Below are positions 1-8,900 of a stretch of 14,261 bases of DNA, one piece after another (the first letter of the stretch is position 1; each line of letters starts with the position of its first letter). Under the pieces are notes generated by a model. It saw nothing but the letters and a program-made list of their open reading frames with translations, was not told the origin of the DNA and ran no database searches. The position numbers and the translations under genes are program-made. The stretch lies in contig JAOXYC010084447.1 in assembly GCA_028565715.1 (NCBI GenBank), positions 1 to 14,261 on the forward strand, read 5' to 3'. This stretch comes from Phoronis pallida (lineage: Eukaryota > Phoronida > Phoronidae).

Positions 1-1588
1 TTTTTACGCTATGTTGAAACTAAGCGAGAAAACAATGCGTCATTTATTTGCGCATAAACAAATAGCGCGATTGTCTTTAAACAATTTGAAAAATGTCGAG
101 TTCTAGGTCTCATTAGTGCTGTCTTCCTGGTTTTCTTTAGGGAAATGTTGTATCTCTGATATATATTTATCTCGACTGAGAAATAGTCTTATCTTTGACC
201 ATGTAATTTATCTGATTAAAATTACTTTTATAATGACTTGGGCAATGTTCTAATAAACTATGCGCGTCTTGTTGATTGCACACCAATAAAGGGGTCGCTC
301 ATGCCATCGCCCCATTCTAAAGCAACATGATATCGAAATAAACTCAGTCATGCCGTTAGAAAGCAAAACCCCGAGAATATTTGTTGTATATAATTATAAA
401 ACGCACGTGCCTACTTTCATATTACTCATGCTTGGAAAGTGACATATATAGGGAACCATCACTATGTTCTCAGTTTCTCTTCTAAAAAACTGTTTTCGAC
501 ACAACAATACATTATAGTAATGTGGGTGTAAAAATGGTGAAATGACTCATAAGAGGGAATAATTTAGGACTTCCCCGGGAAGTGGTAAAAAGGGCCGCGG
601 TTTCAAACAATACACCGATATTTTCTGGGTTTTTCCCATTAGTAAAAATTTTAGACTTAACTATTGAGTAATAACCTTAGTCTTCAAGTCTACCATAAAT
701 AGTTTTAACCGCCCTGAATATGCAAAATCAAACTACATTTGAACATTTTCAAAAATGCTATGTAAACATAAAACACTGAGGCTATGTTTGGAAAATCGCG
801 GTTCATTCAAAACATCTCTGTGGTAATGTCTGATACCGTTTATATCAAAACTGGCTAGTATATGACAATGAACAAGCATCAAATGGATATGACCTCCGAC
901 AATCGGTAACAACCCCTGTAAAACATTCTGATCTTACAGCGTTACACCACTTGCATGACGCGACGAGCCGCAACTCGGACTGGCATTAGATTTTTTTTTA
1001 AAAAGTTTTATAAGTTAAATACGCATTATATTGAGTGATGGTAAACAAAATATTGGGATTTCCCAACATCAAAATTCATGTTTTGTTTGTAAACAAGGAC
1101 ACTTGACCTATAGTCAACCCCCTGCTGTGGTTCCAATTTGAGGTCATATATAAATTACAGTTTGACGAAACGAGGGAACCCCCCGTAATGAATGTTTAAA
1201 AGATCTATTTTTAGATTAATTAAAAAAAAAACCTTATATAAAGCAGAACGTAGCAGCATGATTTCTATTCACGAAAATACATACAGGGTTTGCAAAAGGT
1301 GCTTCATAATAAGAATCGGAGAAAAAGGTATTATTATTGTTTAGTGTGCATTAGTATTATTTTTCAGCTATACTGCTCGTGGGCAACGGGAAATTTTGTT
1401 ATAATATCTTTGAACTGAAACCTCATCTGATAGGGAAACGGTGTAAGTAAAGACTTGCTGCCTTCTTTTTTAGTTTGGTGACATATAATTGAGAGAAAAG
1501 AGGTGAAATAGTATCATTTTCGCAAATTTCACCAAACCTCACACTAGTTTCGATCTGCACAGTTCCTTCTTAAAGCACAGAATGGCCG
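1..1588. other. Upstream non-coding region
   Basis: No open frame, splice-consistent exon pair or RNA gene is apparent on either strand. A TATA-like CTTATATAAAG is at about 1234 but no gene follows it. kB-type motifs GGGATTTCCC (1055-1064) and GGGAACCCCC (1174-1183) are noted. Otherwise AT-rich. Confidence 0.6.
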
Positions 1589-2598
1589 TATATATCGGGT
1601 GTGCATAAAAAGGTTTCGAACTTAGACGTTTAAAGATGCATATTAGCCGTATCCATGACCATAAAAGTCATTAAAACAATTACGGTGAAATTTATTGTAT
1701 CTATTATACTCTAAAGTATAAAAAGCTTCAGTTAGATATGCAGCACATATTTTTGAATTTAACTTGTGTTGGCCCAACCATAGTTATTTTACGCACTAAA
1801 TGGGCATTCAAGAACGCATTTAAATTAATTTGTGGAGCCAGACATTTTTGGATATTCCAAGTAAGCTATGGTGCTTGCAGTTTTAAATAGGCATGAGTTT
1901 CACTTCAATTTATTGTTATTACTTTAATGGTCACCAATACGGCTTATGCATTTTTAATAGCTCCTTTTTATTGTAATGAAAATTGGCACAAATGAGTAAC
2001 ACTGTATAAGCAATACTTCGTGAAAGTTTCAAGATTTTCACTTATATATTTTTCATTTCACAACCAAACGAATATTTCCACTCAAAAAACATTTTGCCCA
2101 ACTGCCATACATGTATGTTTATTTGAATGAGTGCTTAATGTGTGTTGTCCTAATTGTTTAAACAGCAATCAGCTTTTTCTATTTGGAACAATTGCATTTT
2201 AAATTTCTTGTTGGCTTATTTTTTAACATTTGTTTCTTTTTGCAGATCCTGTATCCTCATTTTTCAAGTTTTTGTCTAGACCATTATCCCTGGAAACTTC
2301 CGGCTTTGCTTTACCTTCTCCAACCTTTCTAAAACAAATGCGGCATAACTTTTCATTTTCACTTGAAAACGGCCATCTTGACTCATGAAGAAAAAGCACA
2401 AACTAAAAAATAAAATCAATTTAGACATATTTAAAAAAATAATGAAATAGACCCCCCCTTATGAGGCTCCATGGGGGATGTATATGATTGACAAGTGTCA
2501 ATTAAAAATAATTGTTACGTATAGGTGTAAAGTTTCAGAAAAATCCATTGAGCCATTCCTCAACTATTTTACAGTTTTTTATGCACACCCGATATATA
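1589..2598. mobile_element. Segment bounded by 23-bp perfect inverted repeats; probable non-autonomous DNA transposon
   Basis: Positions 1589-1611 and 2576-2598 are exact reverse complements, with a core of CGGGTGTGCATAAAAA. The outer ends are TA-rich, consistent with TA target sites as in mariner-like elements, though the exact ends cannot be fixed. The interior (about 960 bp) shows no transposase. A diverged relative of the left interior lies at 14104-14261, supporting a repeat family. Confidence 0.6.
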
Positions 2599-3836
2599 TA
2601 TAACATGCAACATGAACATAGTGCTAGAAAATACAAGGGCATAGGCAATCGATAACTTAGTCTTGGCCATAGTCTTTTCTAACTGTGTATTGAAATTTTC
2701 GATTGTGTTATCGATTACTTCATCAAATTTTGGTTATATTGTTATCGTCCATGTACTTTCTATTCAATAAACTATGTTCATGATGTTTATGTTGAAAGTT
2801 TTTGCCCGGTGTATGAAATATTTCTTGAAAATTGTAAACAATTTTGCCAAATACTGTATCTCATAGATATCGCACTCGCTCTTCAAGAATGTTGCAAAAC
2901 CAATCGTCTTCGGAATTCGTTTTCTTTCCATCAGTGGCCTAGACTGAACTCCAGCCCTTCGACTCAGGTCGAGGGTCGATTGAGACGGGCTGTGGGAGAG
3001 ACTATCCATAGCCGTGTGTGAGAAATTCTTTTTAACTCAGTCACGCCTTTTGTTGTCGTTGTCTATTTCTAAACAAAATAATTGGTGAAAGTGTAATAAC
3101 ACATTTTAAAGATTGAGAGTCCTCCGGCCATAAGCTGATACGTCCGGTAAAAATAAATTGGGGGAAAATTTTCTTTGTACATGTACGTAAATTATCAATA
3201 TAAAGTCCTAAGAAATGAAGTGATTTTTCTTGCAAAATTCGAAATTATGATTAATTTTTCAACATTACAAACAAATCCACGACTTGGACTGGGAACTCCC
3301 TCACGAACCCGACCAGAGAATCCCCTTACCGGGCCCCTTACACCCGGGTCAGTACACAATCCAACATAGGTATAATCCAGTCCGAGTTCAGTAAAGACCC
3401 TCGCGCCCGTAAAGTAAAATTCAAATTTGAAAATTGATTATTTTTACAATCTTGATATTTTGGCCGGGGTAGAGAGTTTGATATTACTGTTTACTATAAT
3501 TTAAGATATGCCTTTTCAAATTGAAGTGGTGGTCAAAAAATATGTTATCTTCATTACACTATTAAAGTACGGCACAACCCTCATATTTGGCATAAGTGGG
3601 GGTTGAAACTCTCGAAGAACTTATTTTTGAAAATCTTTTTGGTATTCAAAGGTTTGTGTTACAAACTAGTTCAACCTCAGTTGATTTTGGTGCCCGGGTG
3701 AATTATTCAAAACCCCCAAAAATTACGCAAAATAACGTTTGTTTCGATTTTGCGCCCAGTACACCGCAAACTTTATCGTTTGGTGGAAAAATTAAGCGGT
3801 GACCCCAAGTTTTTTCTTTTAATCATATGATGTAGT
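2599..3836. other. Non-coding region between the two mobile elements
   Basis: Two GC-richer islands stand out. At 2940-3005 CAGCCC (2952-2957) and GGGCTG (2987-2992) enclose further CTCA/TGAG pairing, an imperfect hairpin. At 3282-3387 an 11-bp inverted repeat with one mismatch (3282-3292 and 3377-3387) encloses C-rich sequence including a kB-type GGGAACTCCC at 3291-3300. Short open stretches here carry no recognisable protein signal. Confidence 0.55.
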
Positions 3837-4129
3837 TACAATAACAAAAGAAATATCATGGAATGAATGTTCATTATCTGACGCTGTTATAGTTGTTGAG
3901 AAATTGTAAAGTTACCTTTCAGCTGTCTTAAATTTGACTATGACCCAAGCTTTCACCGCCAGGCTTAGCTTGGGTCACTAGTCCCCCTGACGAGGCCGCT
4001 AAGATGACGGTGAAAGCTTGGGTCATAGTCAAATTTAAGACAGATGAAAGGTAACTTTACAATTTCTCAAAAAGAAATATCAAAATTAAAAAAAATTCTC
4101 GGGTAGCATATTTCTTTTTTGTTGTGATA
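3837..4129. mobile_element. Foldback (hairpin) element with 63-bp arms
   Basis: Arms 3896-3958 and 4008-4070 are reverse complements with one mismatch (CAGCTGTC against CATCTGTC), around a 49-bp spacer. Weaker outer pairing (about 3837-3856 with 4107-4129) may extend it. AAAAGAAATATCA occurs as a direct repeat at 3846-3858 and 4070-4082. No coding capacity. Best explained as a MITE or foldback element; a transcribed copy would make a long double-stranded hairpin. Confidence 0.85.
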
Positions 4130-4561
4130 TCATTTATTCATTAAAAAGATTCACGCAAGAATTTTGCAATTGGAGCATCAGCGTTCGTGTAAAAAACAAG
4201 CGTCAACGAAAATTAATTTTTCGTTTTCCTTCAAAAGTACTTCCCCCGGGGTACTTCCAAAACCGTTTGCCAGAAATTTACTTGTCTTTTTACCGGCTCA
4301 TACATGCCTTTTTGTCAGAGTATTTTTCCCGGCGGGTATTTTTGTCAACCGGTCAATTTCGTAAAATTGCAAATTGTAAGTTCGCGTCCCGGTGACGCCG
4401 AAGTTAAGCCGGTGAAACCATAATCGTTAAACCTTCCAAATTTAAAGAAGAGATTCTGCGGTAGGATGAAATAGCCCCCGAAATAGCGCGTCATTGAACA
4501 ACAAAATAGCAGCAACACCACGTGACTAGCATAAAGTTCGAAAATAAGGTCAAGCCGTCAT
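4130..4561. other. Putative distal promoter region
   Basis: No gene is supported. Contents are AAGTAC...GTACTT around a CCCCCGGG core (4235-4256), a repeat unit at about 4316-4356 shared in opposite orientation with 13964-13999, and a CpG-containing patch at 4380-4410. No TATA box is obvious. Confidence 0.45.
4519..4524. promoter_or_regulatory. CACGTG E-box upstream of the gene
   Basis: CACGTG followed by AC gives CACGTGAC, eight of the ten bases of the palindromic CLEAR consensus bound by TFEB-type bHLH-zip factors. It sits 38 bp before the kB motif in the putative promoter. A six-base palindrome is expected a few times in this length of DNA; further copies lie near 402 and in the 3' UTR near 13298. 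Confidence 0.2.
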
Positions 4562-4571
4562 GGAAATCCCC
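4562..4571 (-). promoter_or_regulatory. Perfect kB (Rel/NF-kB) motif
   Basis: The + strand reads GGAAATCCCC, so the - strand reads GGGGATTTCC, a full match to GGGRNYYYCC. It lies about 115 bp before the candidate first-exon donor and about 860 bp before the start codon. NF-kB-driven feedback is known for vertebrate ABIN/TNIP and A20 genes; that it works here is inference. Other kB-like matches occur in the window far from the gene, so chance is possible. Confidence 0.45.
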
Positions 4572-4685
4572 AAGATCTAAATTCGATCACTGTGACCTTC
4601 GTTCATCTGTTCATTGTCAAACAAACCTCTATTACGTTTCAAAAATTAACGAATATTCGACGAAGTAAGACCAAAGACACGTCAT
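4572..4685 (+). other. TNIP: Candidate non-coding first exon and its donor
   Basis: CAT|GTAAGT at 4686 is the best donor consensus I see in the 1 kb before the 5375 acceptor; it would give a 690-nt first intron. A second possible donor, GTAAGA, is at 4665. The 5' limit is not visible: no TATA box is evident, and the start given here is arbitrary, just after the kB motif. The assignment rests only on splice-site consensus and position. Confidence 0.3.
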
Positions 4686-5375
4686 GTAAGTATTAGTGCC
4701 ATAATGTTGTAAACCTACCTAACCTTTCAAATTCCTAGAGACATAAGACTCTCCCTCTGGATTTGTGAGCATTCAGGGCACTGCCACCACGGCACGCCAC
4801 TGACTGAGCTTGAATTTGATCTAAATGTAGCTCGTTAGAATTTCCAATTACTTCTGGAAAGTTCCATACACCTGGAATTCCCATGTGTTCAAGTTGCCTT
4901 AAATCTATAAACGTGGGAAAATCTGTAAACGGTTTTCCGGGATTTCCTATTAGCCAACCATATTTCTATTTTAAAACACTGAGCCCGGAAACTCTGAAGT
5001 ACAAGGCTACTATAAAAGCTTTGTACATTCAAAACGCTGTTGCTGTGCACGACATCAAGTCTGTGAATAGTGTCCATGAATAACACCTCTGGCATAAACC
5101 ATAATAACACTCTTGTAAGGAAGTTTTTTTTTGAAATCCTTTCCAAAAAAAATTAAAGTAAAATCTAAAAATCTTTTCATCACATTTTTTGTTGAGAGTT
5201 AACTCTATAGATTTTTCTGATTTTGTGATGAGCTAATTATGATTTGTATAATTATGAGAAAATACAGAACAGAATAGGTGGACGGAATTCCATATTTGAA
5301 ACCAACCATCAACATTGTGGACTTCAGACGATGGGGGCTTCTTCATTATTAAACACATTTATCTTTTTTTTCCAG
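4686..5375 (+). other. Putative 5' UTR intron or upstream region
   Basis: If the donor at 4686 is used, this is a GT-AG intron ending in a strong T-tract acceptor. Overlapping open stretches on both strands at about 4883-5146 show no family signal and look like chance. A kB-like GGGATTTCCT (one base off) is at about 4939-4948. Confidence 0.35.
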
Positions 5376-5421
5376 AATCTTGGTATCCTGAAAGTTTTTA
5401 AAACTTTCAAAAGGCTAAAGA
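5376..5421 (+). other. TNIP: 5' UTR part of coding exon 1, with small palindrome
   Basis: A T-rich tract ending TTTTTTTTTCCAG at 5375 is a strong 3' splice site, so this 46-nt leader probably follows an upstream untranslated exon. It contains no ATG. A 9-bp inverted repeat (5390-5398 with 5400-5408, one base between) ends 13 nt before the start codon. It is AT-rich, and the one-base centre makes a stable hairpin unlikely. If no upstream exon exists, the acceptor could instead take a spliced leader in a trans-splicing lineage. Confidence 0.6.
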
Positions 5422-5910
5422 ATGGATCAACCTCGTGTAAAAGAATTTTCATTTAGTGACATTCCTGTCAATACAAACGAGGTTCGTTACCCAAGAGTTT
5501 CGGATGAACCATCATCATCGTTAAGCACATCCGACATGAGTGGGGACTCGGGAGTCGACATCAAGGTGTCACAGTTAAGGACAGACCTTGAAAGGGTTTC
5601 GAAAGAAAACAAGACACTAAAAGCTCAGTTACGTGGTGTTTCAACAATACCAACATTGTTAAAGGATACTGTGAAACAGAAAGAAGTGCTTATTAGAAAA
5701 AACAATGAGCAAGACAATGTGATCTCAAGGCTACAGAACCGACTTTTCCAACTAGGTGCTTCAACATCGTTAACTTTGGAAGAAGATGAAATCTTTTATC
5801 CTTCAATGACAAAAGAAAATTGTGACAGTTTGGCAAATGAAATTTGCCGATTAAAAGGGGAGTTGCAGAATGCAAAGGTCAGTCCAGAAGAAGTAACAAG
5901 ATTAAAACAG
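5422..5910 (+). CDS. TNIP: Coding exon 1 (residues 1-163): N-terminal tail and first coiled coil
   Basis: Residues 1-45 look disordered and Ser-rich (a run of serines at 31-37). A possible LC3-interacting core, S10-F11-S12-D13-I14, lies near the start. From about residue 46 the chain becomes charged heptads typical of coiled coil (for example 47-75 and 83-110), broken by an acidic patch with an IFYP sequence near residues 119-126. The exon ends in phase 0 at CAG|GTTTGT. Reading on into the intron adds five residues and then a stop, so the donor is needed. The acceptor at 5374-5375 places 46 nt of 5' UTR in the same exon. Confidence 0.85.
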
Positions 5911-8900
5911 GTTTGTAAACAATGTTAATATTTTAAAAGTTCTAGAAACCAAGAAGCTTGTGCTTTTAATGTGATGCACTTGTTCATGTTTATATCACTG
6001 TAGGTTTGGTAACTGCATCAAAAATCATGCCCATTTATTTTTTTATTTTTTTTTTAGGTTTTTAATATTTTATTATCTCAAAAAAAAAATAATATAAATA
6101 ATAATATAGCCCGGAAAGCGGATCATTACATCCATTTATTGATGGGTCAGTAATTTACTACAATGCGGGAATGAGGAAGAACATGTATGGAGTGGTGTTA
6201 AATAGAACGTCATTTATTTCCTTGAACAGAATGCACAAAAAAATAAATTGGTCCATAAATTATTTTTAAATTTTTCTTATAATTTGAATTCATTATCATT
6301 TCAAGTTCATAATTAATCAATTAATTTTCTTCCAATTAGCGGAGTTGTAAAATCTAAATAAAAAGAAAAAAAACAAAGACAACCTGGCTTTTATTCAACT
6401 TATCAAAAAATCAAATTTTAACATGTAATCATATGACCAAAGTCCTATACCAAAGATTATTTGCTGATGTCTTGTCATAGTTTGAGTGTTAAAGGCGAGT
6501 CAGCTGATTTAGACCATTATGAAACAAAATTCCGGGGTAACTGAGGTTGGTAATCTGGGACATCTGACACTGAATATATATTTAACCCCCTGGTCAGGTT
6601 TCATCATTGTTAAGATTTTTTGTCTTAAATTAAATCATCATCATAATGATGAATATAATGATAAAATTTCTATTGCACGTCACACAGATAAATTTGGTTT
6701 CATGATTTGTTGCCCACTCACATATAAAACAAAATTGTCTGTTCGGACCCGCCCCTTTTTTGAACTTGCACATCTACTTAATTTTGTACTTCAAATTGTT
6801 AAGTTCTCGTTCACTATTAGAACTTCTGAGTAATCAATTAATTAAAAAATAAATCAACTTATCAGATGTAGCCTATTTTGTTAAATGTGGAAAATTGTTT
6901 GATGGGGTTCCCATTTTGAAATGAAATATTTTGTTAATTTATAAGATATAATTCTTTGAAGGAATTGGGAAATACAAGTTTAAATATTTTACAATAAAGG
7001 AGTTGTTAAGTATCAGCATTGTATCAAAGTAAGTGCAAATTGTTAAGTTATCGTTCACTATTAGAACTTCTGAGTAATCAATTAATTAAAAAATAAATCA
7101 ACTTATCAGATGTAGCCTATTTTGTTAAATGTGGAAAATTGTTTGATGGGGTTCCCATTTTGAAATGAAATATTTTGTTAATTTATAAGATATAATTCTT
7201 TGAAGGAATTGGGAAATACAAGTTTAAATATTTTACAATAAAGGAGTTGTTAAGTATCAGCATTGTATCAAAGTAAGTGATGTGATAAAATGTGTATTTT
7301 TATTTCAAAACCCCAAACAATTGTCTTCATATATTTTTAGGAATATGCTGAAATGAAGCAAGAGTTACATGTTACAAGAAGTAGAAACCAGCATCTAACT
7401 GAAGAAATCACCAACATGAAGTCAGCAATGAGGAGCAATCATGATGAAAAAGACTCTATGATTCTTCAGCTCAAATCTGAACTAGAAACTTTTAGTCAAA
7501 CTAGCTCAATACAGGAATCCATGAATCAGTCACTGTGTGAAGAGAGAGAGAACCTACAGCAGCAACTACAGCAGACATCTGAGGTCTGCAGAGACATGGC
7601 TAAGAAACTTGATGACTATAAGAGGCAGGAAGGCAAGCATCTCACACAGGAAGACAAGAATAAGGTATCTATTCAGTGCTTCGAAAAATATTTTAGATTG
7701 TTGCAAAAAGTAAGTTTTAAGAAGTACAATGAAAATAAATATTAAATTATAAAAATGAAGATAGCTTGTTTTGATAGGACACGGTGATTAACAATTTTTG
7801 CAATATTTGGAGTCCCTAAAGCTTTGCAATATCCCGGTTTTTCCCCCGGGAAAATTTAACTGCTAATCATTTATTTTTCAAACAAACAAATTCACAATTG
7901 AGTGTTTGCATAGGAAGAAAAGTAACCAAACTCATAATTGATATGGGGCATTCATGTGGAAACAGAAAGTAAAACCTACAACAGTTTTTTTTGTAACTTG
8001 GGGCAATCAAATACCTTTTCATAAGGTACTAGACCCCCTGCTATGTCGGAACACAAAAACACCCTAGACACTTATAAGGCATTGATTATAAAATTCAATA
8101 GATAACAAACAGCTCTGAGGTTTTCCTACAGGTTTGGTTTTTCCTGGATTTTCCCTCTACTATATATGCTACTATATGAGGGTGGGGAAAACCCAGATAT
8201 ACTTTTCCATCACGTTCTTGGTACATTTCCAGGTCACTAATCTGTAAATCATGTTATTTCCCATCATGCGTATGGTAGTAATCTATTAGACAACATGCAT
8301 GTCAACAGAAAGTGGTTAAATGTAAAAAAATATTCATGCTTGCTTGTCTTTACAGTAGTGTTTTAGATGAATAATCTTATTTTAAGAAAAATACATGGGA
8401 AGTTGATGGAATAGCTTTGACCTACTTCTCTATTGATTACTTGGAATTAAGGCAACTGAATACAGTTTTGCAAGGTTTATAGAGATCTGCATAAATTCTT
8501 AATAATAATAATACTTCTTAAAAATTTGCAAAAGGTGTAGTGTTGTGTAAGATATAGTGTTAGAAGTTTTCTCTTTTGCTGGACATTATCATAACAATAT
8601 ATCTATGACTTAATATTAATTATATTTTATTTTGATAGTGAGATTATACATTTACAGATGATAATGTTCTTTTATTTTGAAACCAAAATGAAGACAGAAA
8701 TATCACAAAAATATTCATAAGGGCAATTTTAATTGTAAGGCGACTAAAAAAGAAGCAAATATATACTTAACCAAGAAGTATGCTTGAAATTTGCCTGATG
8801 GGTGTGTAGCCACCTTAAGATTCATATAATAAACATTGAGGTCATGTGATAAGCTATGTATACATTGCAGTAGTTGGAGGTGAATGACATTCAGTGTTAG

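Noticed and set aside
1232-1244. TATA-box-like CTTATATAAAG
   Set aside because: No gene, exon or initiator follows; expected by chance in AT-rich DNA.
2246-2388. Possible terminal exon after TTTTTGCAG, with two open frames
   Set aside because: No partner exon, no family signal, and it lies inside the 1589-2598 repeat-bounded segment.
4883-5146. Overlapping open frames on both strands before the gene
   Set aside because: No recognisable domains, no conserved pattern and probably inside the 5' UTR intron.
5390-5408. Start-proximal regulatory hairpin in the leader
   Set aside because: AT-rich 9-bp palindrome with a one-base centre; too weak as RNA to claim a function.
5536-5571. IkB-type phosphodegron at D42-S43-G44
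   Set aside because: The second serine of DSGxxS is missing (Ile47), so the motif is incomplete.
6519-6833. 104-residue open frame in intron 1
   Set aside because: Low-complexity AT-derived sequence, no family pattern, and its 3' end overlaps the start of the 244-bp duplication.
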